Assembly (NCBI GenBank): GCA_037127255.1
Contig: JBANSL010000013.1
Coordinates: 66,223,688-66,287,687, forward strand
Length of the DNA: 64,000 nt
Origin: Persicaria tinctoria
Lineage: Eukaryota > Streptophyta > Magnoliopsida > Caryophyllales > Polygonaceae
Reading direction: 5' to 3'
Numbering within the stretch: position 1 is the first letter of the stretch; each line of letters begins with the position of its first letter. This document shows, piece after piece, positions 46,001-58,183 of the stretch. The notes beneath the pieces were generated by a model. It ran no database searches, was not told the origin of the DNA, and worked only from the letters and a program-made list of their open reading frames with translations. The position numbers were made by a program, and so were the translations under genes.

Positions 46001-48148
46001 TCCTTGAGTCATCTAAGAGAATCACGTCCGCGACTACCATCTTCGAGATGCGTCCGTCCTTTGTATACCTTTGGCGACGTCTGTCTTGTGGCTTATGGGT
46101 CATGGACCCATCACACTTCCGTTGCGCCGCTCCGGTGCCACTTGGTCGTCGGTCCTTTCTTGCATATCGGCGTTCATCGAATGATCATAAGGGTTAGAAG
46201 TTACGGAGATAGGGGAGAGACAAGGGCAGACAACACAACTTCCTTAGGAGTTCAGACATGGACCAGAACTAGGGACAACGAGACCAAGGAGAAGACCCAA
46301 ACCCGAGAGTTACAACGATGCCCTTATAATTGTGGCACGCAAACACATAAAAATCAAGAGATATCATCACATTATTTCACACTAGTATGCACCTATCTCA
46401 AGGAATATCGATTTATGCATTCATAACATGTTCATATAATCATCTTTATATGTGCGCAGAACAAGCAAGCAACCTATCATTTCATTCACCAATCACGCTT
46501 GACAGACTAAGAACATGCATGCACAGACTGACATGAGACATATATGACATAAGTTATGCAAGATCTAGCAACATCACAGGATATCATATGCACGACTTAT
46601 CACTCATTTAGATACACAATTAAGCAAGTCATAATATTATGGAAAGCATGCTAAGATGTACCCTAAAAATCATGCTAAGGGTATGGTCAGTTCATGCAGG
46701 GTTGGTATAGCAACTATCTCATCACATACATTCATATTCGCATAGTAAGACTAGGACGTCACACAATCATACGAGGGCCTATAACTGGGAGGTATATGTT
46801 TTACGTGATACTAGCAATACTCAATAAACATGTACACAATCAATGAGGTCCAATTAGGTTAATCTGGCATGCTAAGTCATCTGATTCACGTGTTAAACAT
46901 GCAACGAGAGTTGGCCACACTATCATGGACCTAGTTCATAGGGAGACAGTAATCATGGGAATTCAATACATACAACACATGCATCCACTCACAAGCGCAA
47001 CCATGCAAGGTACCAGGCAAGTCATGTTGAAATACATCAATATACTATGGCATGCGACCACAAGAATGATTACTACTATAACCGATAGAATTCTCCGAGG
47101 CCATTCACCGATTCATCACCCCATTGCCCCGTGGGGCGCTAGTATGACTCGTTGGGTAGGACACAAGAGCACTCGTACTATTTCCGAAAGGCAAGGGTAG
47201 AACTTATGCTTAGACTCGTGGGGCAAGAAGACATGGTTGACCATGACGAGGATCGAAAGGGATGACTCCATGAGGTAACTCATTTCTAACTCGAAACTAC
47301 TTCAATCATCACCCCCACTAACATACTCAAGTAACCCTCACATCTGACACAATTTTTGAAGGTATTTAGTTGACCAACCCGAATTTCCCGTGGAAGACAC
47401 CAACCTCAGGTACGAGACTCGATAGCAGCATAGATAGTGGGATACCAAATAGGACTCGAAACAGGGAAAGCAGACGCTTCTCGACCCTTGCTAACATGCC
47501 TAGATATTTTGGTAGGGCAGATGACATAGTCAGAACCATCAGGGGGTTTGAATTATGTAAGGGCTATTCCAACAAGACAAGAATTCTGATTACATAAGAA
47601 TAAGGCTTTCTCCCGCTATCCCGTTTGCACGATTATTCAACACATGATTCAAGTCAAGGCATACGGATTAGTTCGTTATCCTAAGCACAATAGCACTCAT
47701 CACGGAAGCAATCAACAAGATTAATATGATCCTCTTCGAGGAGGATCGCCCTCGGGCCCAATTGCATATATGTATATATAAACGTAAGCATAGAGACGAT
47801 CTATGCCGTCCTTCGAGGGACGGCTGGCCGGAGGGGAAAAAACCTCACGGCCTCCTAACTCAACACTCCAACCTCCGTGGTGTTCCTTGGAGTCTTCTAG
47901 GCCCATCTGTAAATAAAAGCTAGTATTTTGCCTACCGTTCCCCGAGTTCTACATCCATAGAGGATGTCTATCGCTTTGGTCTCTACCCCCGATATTGTTT
48001 CCCTTTATTCAATTATGTTTAATTCCAATTAAATTCATTTTGCCCTTTCAAAAATATTTTCCAAAACCATTTGAAAACATTGGGCGATTTTCAAAACCTC
48101 CTCAATCTATTGTACTCAGATTGCAAAACCTTGCTCTGATGCCACCTT
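43019..48148 (-). other. Non-coding interior of the LARD-like element
   Basis: C-rich on the plus strand (43800-45800), with no frame longer than about 170 codons and no recognisable retroelement domain on either strand. The polypurine-like word TTAGAGGTGGATG (minus strand) sits next to the LTR at 43019-43031 and recurs at 43409-43421 and 44539-44551. The 43401-43420 stretch is also a small palindrome (GGAGGTGGA-AACA-TCCACCTC). Confidence 0.75.
48129..48144 (-). promoter_or_regulatory. Primer-binding site, initiator-Met type
   Basis: TGGCATCAGAGCAAGG on the minus strand, 4 bp after the LTR. The usual form is TGGTATCAGAGC. It shows that the right LTR is the 5' LTR. Confidence 0.85.
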
Positions 48149-51100
48149 TATAACGGCCCGAGATTATGATTCCCGAGTTATGTTTCGAGGGATAAAACCC
48201 CTCGTTAGGATCTTGCGCTCCGAGTACAGGTTGAAGGTTTGAAACCGAAGATTTGTAGTTTAAAGCGGGATTTCGCACCCAAATCCTGAAGGTCCGTTGG
48301 AGACCCCGGGGTAAACCCCTGTACCTGTCATAAGTCTACAACGCAGAAAACCTTTTATCATGCAAAGGACTTAAGTTTTGAAAACGATACAACCAGTGCC
48401 ACGGCAAGGCCGGGTCAACAGAGTATAAGTAGGAAGAAATCCCAAAAAGTGTAAATCTGGTGAAGTCAGAGTTCAACACTCACTCTCCGCCATATGAATG
48501 GACCCCGTCATAACAGCACGAAATCAAGGAGCGAAACGGGTACCTGAATCTAAAAAAAAAAGGGGGATCTGGGTCAATCATCAGGTCACTCATGCGCGTG
48601 TGTAAACACACTCTAAGAGGCATATAATAAGCATCCTATCCCTAAGATGAAATGTGTAATGCAATGCGGAAATTAAATCACATATACATATATACTAACA
48701 GTTTAATATAATGCAGGAAGCGATAAATGGATCCAAACCGAATGCCAAGTGGCATGTCCCTTTCCTACCTCCACCCCCCCCCCCCTTCCGATAGGGCGGA
48801 GACTAGCCATTTCGGTGCTATAGCATAGCAATTTCCTCGTGGTGGTGCACAAACCATGGCATCATCATATCATATCATCTCATCGCTTGCCCGATAGTGG
48901 TGGGCTATCATATCATGCTCATATAGACTCGATTGACTCAGGGTACCCGATGAGGCGGGGCTACCCTATGACCCTAGCAAAGACTCTAGGATTATCACAG
49001 ATAAAGACCGTTCTCTTGCAAGGACATATAGCAATCATATGATTTTCATTTTAGCTCCTAAGCGTGATTCTAAGTCGTATGGTGCATGGAAACTAGCCTA
49101 CTATATAACACCCAGTGCATAGAGCACCCATCATGAGTAAGTTCAAAGAACTTACCTGGAGAAGCGCAGAATCCAAACAATGACCAGCAATGGCAAGCAA
49201 TCCAACATATCAGAGATCACCTAGTAATCCCATAAATAGCATAATAAGTCTAAGTCTAATTTACACAAAGCACACAAGTCACATATGAAACATATAAGAT
49301 ACACACAAATATGATAACTCGACCATCTTGTCATTATTAACATTATCATCTCATCTTCAATTCTCATCTTGTCTCATCATATCTCATAAATTAACATCTT
49401 TCTCAATTCGATCATAACATCATCCTCATCAGCTCATGACAACCTCCATATCATACTTAGCCAATTTCACATATTACCGGTTCATATTTACACTTGGCAT
49501 ACATATATATATATATCATCAAACATCATAATATCTAACATTTAATCTCATATAGTAAATCACCGCAAGTCATGCTATTAGTCACACATATCATGTCGTT
49601 AGTCAAACACTCATATTATCATGCTAGTTAATCATCGAATAAGTCTTATTCCCAAGTTAGTTCCAAAACCATTTCAAATCCGAAGTAAAGAGTTAAGAGT
49701 TCCGACCCTTGAAAACACTCGCTAAATCACTTTTTCAATTTATTTATTAAATCACTTTTCAACCTTTTATAAAATCTCCAAAATAATATTTTATACCTTT
49801 AAATCCTCATATAATATTATATAATAATTTAAATACCGCTAATTAGTTAAATAAATAAACGGATAACCCGAACCGAACCAAACCGAAACCGCCACATATA
49901 AACCCAACCGGTTAAATAATAATCATATTTATATATAATGTTAGTAAAAGGAGGGGCCCCACACAAGCCATGTCATCTTCTTCTTCCTCCTTCAGAAAAC
50001 AAAAGGAAGCCCGCCCGCGCTTGGTCCGGACTCGCCCAGCTCGGACCCTCGCACCTCTCTCCTCGTGTTCGCTGCTCGCCCTCTCGCACACGCTCAAGCC
50101 GACCCTCGCAGCTCAGTCAGCCTCGCCTCTCACGCTCACGGCCTCGCTCTCGAGATCGTCGGAGCTCTCGAGCTTGCCCGACTGCCCACACTCAGCTCTC
50201 GCTCACCCCCCCAACTATTCTAAGCATCGAAAGGAGGAACGAAATCGAACGAGAAATGAAATGAGGCTTGGAAGCTCACCGACATGTTCGCGACTTCGGA
50301 GCGCTCGATCGGAGTTCTGGGCTTTGTCGGTGGCTCTCGATGGCTCGTCGGACCTGCTTCGGACAGGGGTGAGTGTGATGGAGGAGCTCTGGGGTGATTT
50401 CGATCAAAAATGGAAGAGAATCGCTTACCAGAACGTGGCTTATGCTAAACAGGGAAACGATGGTTCGGTGGCTCGTCGGCGGCGCTGGGCAGCTTTTGGA
50501 TGGCTCCGGTGGTTCCTGGGCACTCATGGACGTCGAAGGAGGTTCGGAATGGTGCTGATGTCGCTGCCCTACAAGAGGCAAAGAGGGACGTGGTGGGAAC
50601 GACGGTTCAGGGCTCGGGAAAGAAAACAGAGGAGCGAAAGTGAGGAGAGCTCGGGGATGCTGGTGGCGCCTCGGTGGTGGTGATCGGTAACGGGGGTGAA
50701 GGTGACGATGGTGGCGGACCCGTGGAGGAGAGCAGGTGGTGGTGAAGGTGATGCGTGATGAAGATGGCGAAGTCGGCGAGGGTGATGGTGAAGGCGCGAG
50801 GAGCAGGTGAAGGTATGGTGATGATTGAATGAATGAATGACCGGGGGAGGGGTGGATTGAATTTGAAGGGTAAGGTGAGTGATGGTAGTGGGTGAGGGAT
50901 AGAGTGTGGGAATGGTTAAAACCAATACCCGGAAATAAATCACGAATACGCAAATTTTGAATCCCGAAATTAGTTCTTGACTGTTATTTTTTTTTTTCGA
51001 ATCCCGGTTTCTCAATCAATTAGATTTTTAAAATCGACAAGGATATCGCCATCCGATAATTATTTTGAATTTTTTTGAGGTAAAATGATGGAAATTATTC

Positions 51101-51214
51101 GTCAAATTTTAGATTCCGGTCGGAATCCGCTAAACGAGTTTTAAAACCGATTAAATTTCATTTTTAATTCTCTTTTTCCGAAAAATTAGAATTTGAAAAA
51201 TCCGAGCCTTTACA
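48149..51214 (-). repeat. 5' LTR of the LARD-like element
   Basis: Partner of 39920-43018. The largest difference is in 50030-50110, where the two copies differ by an indel of tens of bases within GC-rich repeats; elsewhere mainly single substitutions. Confidence 0.93.
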
Positions 51215-52268
51215 TAAACCTGGTATTTTATTAGATCCAACCGGATTTACAATCTAATCAGTTCAAACTTTAAAACTAATACAAGTTTTAAACTACAAAA
51301 TCGACTTCTTCTTACCTCTCCGTCAGATCTTCACCAAAATCATCATATTTGATTTCTTCTTATATCCCAATAAACCTCCACCAAAATAACAGAAAGAATA
51401 TAATCGCATAGATTATTACCATGCTAATAAGTATCTCAAGATCGAATCGGTCGGAGGAGTTCATGGTGGTTTGTAGGAGGCCGGAGGAGATGAGGTTGAT
51501 GATGATGAAGATGAGGATGGTGATGGAGATGAGATAGTTGTAAAAGTAAAATGTGTGATGGGGTGTTGTTAGATACACCGCAAATCCCCCATTAAAAGTG
51601 CACTTCGGAATTAACGTGCAGATATTTCCAATTAATTAGCACGCTAAAAAAATTAATTAACCCACTTCAACCCAGCACGTCAATTCCGACGTGCAGGATT
51701 TGAGGGTTATTTAGTTTACACGTAATAATGGAAGGAATGGTGGTAATTTAAAGAAGAAAAAGTGAGAAGGGAAATATGAGAATGGGGTAGAAAAAGGTGA
51801 AAGATGTAAAAATTTGAAGATGTTTTTCCACCCATAATTACCTCTTGAACTTGGAAATCCACACTTGATATACCCTTGTTCTTCACTTCTTTGATGATCT
51901 TCAAATACCTCATATTTGAGGATGGAGAAATTTTTCTACTGAAAATTTTGATGTCTTAGTTGTTTTTTCTAAAGAGAGTTTTTTATTTGGCGGTTGGTAC
52001 TATGAGAAAATGAGAGTGATTTGAAGAAAGCTTGAACATAACCTATTAATGTATTCAAAGCATGTATCATGTATATATATTATGTTAAGAGATAACATGC
52101 ATGCATATATCACATAGATATATTTATACGTACTGTGTGAACACATACATATATAAAAAATATATAAGCCATGTATGTATGTATATATACAGTTATTATA
52201 TTTGTTTATAGCATCTACATATATAGTAATGAGATATAATATTTGTAGTTAATTCAATATTAATTTAT
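51215..52268. other. Spacer with a foldback and a small membrane-type ORF
   Basis: A foldback of about 125 bp (51580-51705) has 24-bp arms (GTGCACTTCGGAATTAACGTGC against its inverse at 51673-51697). A minus-strand ORF at 51360-51578 (72 aa) has two hydrophobic segments (ITILIFIIINLISSGLL; ILISMVIIYAIIFFLLFWW) that could span a membrane. I know no homologue, and in AT-rich DNA such frames arise by chance. 52030-52250 is TA-rich. Confidence 0.35.
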
Positions 52269-52292
52269 ATGATTTCATTTGTAGTTAATTCA

Positions 52293-53352
52293 ATGGCAAA
52301 TCTTACAAAGCGGGAATTTGATATTCTCGACTTATCGGACCAGAGATATCTTGAATGGGGGGTTGATTCACTGTCTCGCCTTCAAGCTCATAGCCTACTG
52401 GAAATTATCTCTGAAAATAATGATACTTCTCCTCAAGAGAAGGCAAAGGCGATTGTATTTTTGCGTCATCATGTGAATGAAAGCCTTAAGTCTGAATACT
52501 TGTTGGTGAAAGATCCTAAAGAGTTATGGGAGAACTTAAGTCACAGATATGGGCATCAGGAGAAAGTTTTATTCCCAAAAGCCACATATGACTGGAGCAC
52601 TTTGAGGTTCCAGGATTTTAAGTATGTCAGTGATTTTAATTCTGCCTTATTCAGGATCACGTCTCAGTTACATTTATGTGGGCACAAAATCTCTGAAGAA
52701 AATATGCTCGATAAAACCTTCTCTACAATGCACGCATCAAATGCGTTATTGCAACAACAATACAGAGAGAGGGGTTTTACAAAGTATTCTGATTTGATAT
52801 CAGTATTACTCGTGGCTGAGAAAAATAATGAAATTTTGATGAAGAAGCACAACCTAAGGCCTACTGGTGCTGCTCCATATAATGAGACGAATGCAACACA
52901 TGGAATGTTTCCAGGCCGATATACATCTCATGGAGATGGTGGCTGGAATACAACTAATCGTGGAGATGGAAATAATCGCGATAGAGGTCGAGGTCAGGGA
53001 AGAGGTCGTGGTCGTGGTAGAAGCTTTGCTACTAATCAGTGGCATAAAGCTTACGGGGCATCCTCTTTAAAGGGGAATGATAAGCTGATGGTCCGGAAAG
53101 ATCCATCGGGATCTACTCAAAAATCCAAATCTCCATGTTACAGATGTGGTATCACAGGCCACTAGGCGAAGGTATAACACAGAACTAAACATTTGTTTGA
53201 GCTGTATCAGACATCCAAGAACAAAGGAAAGAAGGTGGGGAGTAATTTTGTCAATAACACTCAACTTGAGCCCGATCTGGACATCTCTGGTTTCTTTGCA
53301 AATACTCCTGATGGAGATGGAGATTTTGGACTTAGTGATACGGTGAAATATT
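52293..53352 (+). pseudogene. Copia-type gag (UBN2/Retrotran_gag family) with two stops
   Basis: I choose the ATG at 52293 (MANLTKREFDILDLS), the usual start of this family; an upstream in-frame ATG at 52269 would add eight residues. The protein matches a common plant gag: KAKAIVFLRHHVNESLKSEYL, PKELWENLSHRYGHQEKVLFPKA, FKYVSDFNSALFRITSQL, FSTMHASNALLQQQYRERGF, LLVAEKNNEILMKKH. An Arg/Gly-rich stretch follows, then the zinc knuckle CYRCGITGH. There Trp is replaced by TAG (53163) and the last Cys by TAA (53172). Beyond it the frame continues (HLFELYQTSKNKGKK) to 53352. No pol follows, because a gypsy element begins 45 bp later. Gag of this type packages copia RNA. Confidence 0.88.
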
Positions 53353-53689
53353 AAATATTGGTACTTTTATTTCCATGCAGTTTACTTTGTAACATATTGT
53401 TGTGAGCCTAATTTGTCATGTTTTACACTTACTTTTATATCAATTTCTGCATGCATTTTATATTTCTGGGCTAAAATTATGCAGAATATGTGTAGTTTAT
53501 GCTTATTTGCCAATTATGGAGGTCTACACTAGTTTCTGTTTAATTTTGTAAAAACCGAAGTCAATTGACAACAATTTAGAGAAAGGATGAAAGGCTTGAA
53601 GACAACTACAAAAAGTCCGAGGTTAAGGAGCAGCCGAACCAAGACAAATTGAGAAAGAAACAAGGAAGGAAGCACTCGACACAGCTAGT

Positions 53690-53901
53690 CGATCTCGACC
53701 AACTATAGTCAATATCGAGTGCCACCCAGTCGGATTTACACGAAGTCAAGCAAAGATCCACTCGAGGAGGCCAGAGCTACTCGACATCGAGTAACCCTAC
53801 TCGATGTCGACTACATGTCGATCGTCCAGAGGGTAGCCGAGCTCGAGTGCAACACACAGACACACGAGCTAGTCGACGTCGACTACACTTAGTCGATGTC
53901 G
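53690..53901. repeat. Phased palindrome cluster, 5' LTR
   Basis: Cores: 53690 CGATCTCG, 53710 CAATATCG, 53782 CGACATCG, 53802 CGATGTCG, 53874 CGACGTCG, 53894 CGATGTCG. All three pairs are 20 bp apart. The last two pairs recur at 60399/60419 and 60491/60511 in the 3' LTR with the same spacing. Confidence 0.9.
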
Positions 53902-54795
53902 AGTACCCACATGCGTCAGTCCGAGTCCGAGATCGAGTGTTTGCAGAGAAGATAGAATACTTGCAAGTGAAGATATGTGGAATTCTATCTATTCACATGA
54001 AGATCTATCAATTTCAAGAGGGATTTATCCACAATAGTCTTATTTCCTTATGGATTTATTTCCTTTATTCATTAAGTTTTATCTTATGTTTTTAGATAGA
54101 AAGTTTTAGATATAGATAGATTGTTCTTTCCTATATTATCTAGGGTTGAACACTATAAATAAGGCATTAGGGGCTGGTTTTTAGGATCATCCAAGCCACA
54201 AGAAATTGTTTTTCATAGAGTTTTCAAGAGCTTTTAGAGAGAGAGGGGGATCGAGTGGAGCAAGAATGCGAAAGTGATCTGGCTTTCTTCGGTTTGTACT
54301 TTCTTCAGTTTTATTTAATGCAAGTTAGTTTCCTTTTATTATTGATTAGTTTCTTGATAATGAAGAGTGAGTAGTCACCCAACTTCTAGGGTCGGGGTGA
54401 GCCCGACGGTAGCCATGTAAGGTAAATGCGATAAAGGTACAATCTTTTGATGCGTTTTCATCTTCTATCCTTATGAGCCTGATTCTTTTGCGAAAGTTGA
54501 AGGTGATCCTTATTTGTGTTATTGAAGCGAAAGTGATCTTAATGCAACTTGGATTAATTATGTGAAATGGGTTAGTAACAATTAGGGTTTATGCGAAAGC
54601 CTCTATTTTCCTACTTGTTAATAACGAAGGTTATTTGATGAAAAGAATTATCTTTTATACCTTATGCATTATTTTATATGGTTATCGTTGTGGCATTGAA
54701 ACCACGATCTTGGAAGTCTTTTAGTTTATTGAATTTATTCCCAAAACTTCGTGTTTATTTCTGTCTTTCGTTGCGATTTTTGATTCTGCACTACT

Positions 54796-54934
54796 CGATA
54801 TCGACGACACTGGTCGACGTCGAGTACCTCTACTCGAGATCGACTAGTTTTTGTTCATTTTTGCATTTCTTTGCTTCTGTTTTGCAGTTTTTACTCGACT
54901 GAGTGGTCGACGTCGAGGACTCTGGTCGACGTCG
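54796..54934. repeat. Phased palindrome cluster, late 5' LTR
   Basis: Cores at 54796 (CGATATCG), 54815 (CGACGTCG), 54835 (CGAGATCG), 54908 and 54927 (both CGACGTCG); spacings 19, 20 and 19 bp. Confidence 0.88.
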
Positions 54935-55129
54935 AGTACTTCTTTAGTCGATTTTGAGAGTTTTCTGGACTGAAAAGGCGGGCGCTGACATGCTTCCTCG
55001 TGGATCGATCCTAGCTGTCTTCTACTATAGCGGGAGGAAGTCTTATATTTATTTGCGTGGTTCAGGGAGTCTATTTGGAATTTATATTTTATATTAATTT
55101 TATACATGACATTCTTTCTATCACCAAAT

Positions 55130-55148
55130 TGGCGCCGTTGCCCGGGAA
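55130..55148 (+). promoter_or_regulatory. Primer-binding site, tRNA-Asp-like
   Basis: TGGCGCCGTTGCCCGGGAA, with an extra C relative to the minus-strand element's site. It follows the LTR by 3 bp. Confidence 0.88.
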
Positions 55149-55294
55149 GCAATCAATTGCGCCCTTTTTAGTTCATTTTTACTCTTTCTTTTTTGTTTTT
55201 GTTTTTAAGGTGCATGCAAAGAACTGATCGCACACCTATCGACCCAATTCTCGAACCAGAACGCTTCTTCCACCTTCGATAAAGATTCAAGAGG

Positions 55295-56617
55295 ATGTCA
55301 CAAACACACAATGAGAACGAGGTCCAGCTCACACCAGCATATGTGCTTGAGCAACTCGACTTACGAATCGAAGAGTTCACCACCACATAAGCAGAATACG
55401 CTCGACGATAGGCGGAGTATACACAGAATTAGGAAAGGTGTGAAGCAAGGGTAGATCACGAGGTCAACGCCAGAAGGAAACTTGAGGAGCAGATTGGGCA
55501 TGTCCCAGCCAATGCAAAGAAGTATCTGCATCTTACTCTAGAAGTTCCAGAATCACCGATCGTTCTTCCCCCGGTTAATTATGAAATTCGTCCTTCTTTT
55601 ATTACTGAAATTAGGAGGAATCAATTTAGGGGAAAACCTAATGAATGTCCTTTAGAGCATGTCACTACTTTTCTAGATTTATGCGAAGCTATTGTTGATA
55701 ATGATAATCTAGAATATTTAAAACTAAAGGCCTTTCGTTGGTCCCTTGTAGGAATAGCTTCACAGTGGCTAGAGGGATTGCCAGCAAGATCAATTCGCAC
55801 ATGGAATAAGCTAAGGGATTTGTTTCTCAACAAGTTCTTTCCTCCTGCCAAGATAGCTGTGCTCAAACAACAAATCACGGCTTTCAGACAGAAGCCAGGA
55901 GAACCGCTTGCACAAGTCTGGGAGCGCTACAAAAGTCTTTTAAAATCCCGTCCTACGCACGGACAGCCACCCTACGTCATCCAGTAGATCATCTTCAACT
56001 GCCTGGATGCACCTACTAAGGATCGGATCAACAAGTACATCGCTTATAGGTATCTCGAGTACACCTCACGGTGTGTTTGGGAAACCTTTGAGACGCTGGC
56101 AAACTATGACAATACTTATGGGACTTCTGCGGCCTCTGGAGACGAAAGGTATGAAAGGCATGCCCCATCTATGCCTCTATATGTGCCACCTAAGGATGTT
56201 GATCCAGACGTTATGGACCAATTCCATAACGGTTAGGTACGTCGTCTTACCAAACAAGTCAAATTACGTTCTAAAGATAAACCTTGTTTGGAGTGTGGGT
56301 CTGTGAGGCACAACACTACTACGTCCCCACACGCCGATCATATATTAGTAGTTGAGACCCACGAGTTATGTGGGGGGAACTACTCAGGGCAGCATCAACA
56401 ACAGCAGAACTGGAGCCACTATCGCCATCCACAACATCAAAGAGACCCCCCACCCTACAAAGCTCCTGGTCACCCTGACAGGGAAGGTAAGAAGGATGAC
56501 ATGCAGGTTATTCTTGAAGAGATGCGAAGGAACCATTCAGACAGCAAGCAATCAATCAACTCCATCCACTCTCAACTACATGGCATCAACTCTAGACTTG
56601 GGGAGATTGATATCTAG
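55295..56617 (+). pseudogene. Gypsy gag (capsid and degenerate zinc knuckle)
   Basis: From the ATG at 55295 (MSQTHNENE) a helical N-terminus runs into the capsid: EIRPSFITEIRRNQFRGKPNECP, then FLDLCEAI, FRWSLVGIASQWLEGLPARSIRTW, FLNKFFPPAKIAVLKQQITAF, LAQVWERYKSLLKSRPTH. After it come DRINKYIAYRYLEYTSRCVWETFETLANYDNTYG and CLECGSVRHNTTTSP, a knuckle that again lacks the final Cys. The tail (EEMRRNHSDSKQSINSIHSQL) is coiled-coil-like. Stops occur near 55388, 55409, 55430, 55987 and 56236. The frame shift between the 55621-55987 and 56007-56306 segments and the stops show decay. The match with 8362-9503 identifies the family. Confidence 0.88.
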
Positions 56618-56736
56618 CGGAAATCAATAGAGACCCAAATGGGTCAATTGGCTTCATCAATCCGTAAGCAATCAGGTACGCTCTCTGGATCCTCTAAACC
56701 TAATCCAAAACTAAATCTACAAGACAAGTAGCTGTT

Positions 56737-57587
56737 ATGAATCTAAGTAGTGGGTGTCCGATGCAAACACATGAGCACAATACAGAAGAAGAAGCTGCAG
56801 AGGAGTCCTCGACGTCGAGTAAACCAGTCATCATCGACCAACATCTACTCGATGTCGAGGACCCCCTAGTCGACGTCGACCACCCCTCTACACCCACACA
56901 GAAATCGACTATTGTACTCAATGTCGAGAACTCTCCAGTCGACGTCGACCAACCTTCTGACCATGTCAACAACACTCATGCACCTCTGAAAAAGAAAACA
57001 CTGCCATTCCCAACGAAATTTTTGAAGGATCAAGCGGAAAAGAAGTTTCAGCGGTTCGTGAAAATGCTTCAGAGGCTGAATGTCACCATTCCCTTCACAA
57101 AAGCACTTCATGAGATGCCGTCATATATGAAGTTCCTCAAAGAAATCCTAAGCAAGAAGCGATCAATGACTGAGATCGCAGAAGAGTGCAGCCAGATGGA
57201 CGTTCTAGAGAAAAGGCCAGATCCAGGTAAGTTTGCTATAAGTCTATAACCATTGGAGTTGGTCAATATAAATTTAATGCTTAATGTGACTTAGGAGCCA
57301 TTGTAAGTATTATGCCTCTATCAATCTGGTCCAAAGTCAAGATAGGTGCTTTAGAGCCCGTAGATGCAAAGTTATACATGGCAAACAACAATGTGGTCAT
57401 CCTAACAGGTATGGTGGACAATGTACTGGTGCAAGTAGTTAAGTTCTTTGTCCCTGTTGATTTTCTAGTTATTGATATGGCAGAGGACCCTGCTTATCTA
57501 ATTATATTAGGAAGGCCCTTCTTAGCGACGGTGGATGCCAACATAAGCGTAAGGAAGGGAGTGCTCATTTTTAACATCAGCGATTAG
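56737..57587 (+). pseudogene. Gag spacer with VDVD repeats and aspartic protease
   Basis: 56737-57249 begins MNLSSGCPMQTHE and has palindrome-encoded LDVEDPLVDVDHPS and VENSPVDVDQPSD, the counterpart of the VDID array at 7881-8041. Then come FPTKFLKDQAEKKFQRFVKML and MPSYMKFLKEILSKKRSMTEI. After a frameshift near 57230 and a TAA before the active site, the protease reads CDLGAIVSIMPLSIWSKVKIGALEPVDAKLYMANN and LIILGRPFLATVDANI, ending at 57587. This is the same retropepsin as at 6814-7584, here keeping the Ala of DLGA. No RT follows. Confidence 0.85.
56810..56947. repeat. Phased palindromes in coding sequence
   Basis: Cores at 56810, about 56831 (degenerate), 56850, 56871, 56919 (CAATGTCG) and 56940. 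The clear pairs (56850/56871 and 56919/56940) are 21 bp apart, as in the coding array of the other element. Confidence 0.82.
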
Positions 57588-58183
57588 GTAATTGCATGCT
57601 CTTTTAATAAAACTGAATGGCATATAAATCCCATGGAAGAGGTCAAATCAATTTCGGCTAGGTACAACACTTGCGAGGAGCCAAAGGTAAGAAATATGAC
57701 TCCCGAGGAACTGGAAAAGAGGGACATGGAAGCCCAGGTGGAGGAAACCAAGGTAAGCCGATATCGACTCATTTTTATTCAGAATCATTTCCAGGTCTTA
57801 AGTATGGGGTCGATGTCAACCAGAAGTACTCGAGGTCAAGTACTCTAGTCGACGTCAACTAGATCCAGAAGCCCCCATCGAGCACACCATCGTCGAGCAA
57901 ACCACCCTAGGCCAAGAAATAATCGACGTCGATTAGTTCACTCGACGTCGACCATATCCTAGGGAACTCGACTCCTCCTTCCTCAACGAGCAAGCCACCA
58001 AACGACGAAAAGCAGTCGATGTCGAGTACCACTACTCGATGTCAACTAGATCAGGAGGTCCTGAACGCTGATTCTGCGAAGGTAAGCCAAGGTAAAGACA
58101 TCTCTTCACCTATTTCCATTAAAGAATTATCTATACATGGGAGAGGTTTGCCTTGGTATGTGCAATTTTGCAGGGTTTCCAAT
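57588..58183 (+). other. Protease-to-integrase-tail linker with palindromes
   Basis: Frames are broken. EEVKSISARYNTCEEPK (57633-57690) corresponds to the EVKSINDHGGELQTCQEPK segment after the protease of the other element. Palindrome cores: 57811/57831/57850, 57924/57943 and 58017/58037, spaced 20, 19, 19 and 20 bp. RT, RNase H and the integrase core are missing here. Confidence 0.7.

Larger units (their letters stand above)
39920..51214 (-). mobile_element. Large non-coding LTR element (LARD-like), 11.3 kb
   Basis: Two 3.1-kb direct repeats (39920-43018 and 48149-51214) are flanked by a perfect 5-bp duplication TAAAC (39915-39919 and 51215-51219). On the minus strand the LTR starts TGTAAAGGCTCGGA and ends GGGCCGTTATA. 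An initiator-Met-type primer site follows at 48144 and a purine-rich tract precedes the other LTR at 43019. The 5.1-kb interior has no gag or pol. LTR style (TGTAAAGG start, Met primer) suggests dependence on a gypsy relative such as the Tekay/Del group; that is inference. The LTRs are very alike by eye, so insertion is fairly recent. Confidence 0.92.
53398..55126 (+). repeat. 5' LTR of the plus-strand gypsy element
   Basis: Starts TGTTGTGAGCC and ends ATCACCA just before AATTGGCGCC. Palindrome groups: 53690/53710, 53782/53802, 53874/53894, 54796/54815/54835 and 54908/54927. Its first 150 bp align with the start of the minus-strand element's LTR (shared words TTTATGCTTATTTGCCAA and TCTACACTAGTTT). 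Confidence 0.92.

Noticed and set aside
45923..46426. Plus-strand ORF with a CPYNCGTQTHKN stretch resembling a zinc knuckle
   Set aside because: Spacing does not fit CCHC (no final Cys), the strand is opposite to the element, and nothing else retroviral is nearby.
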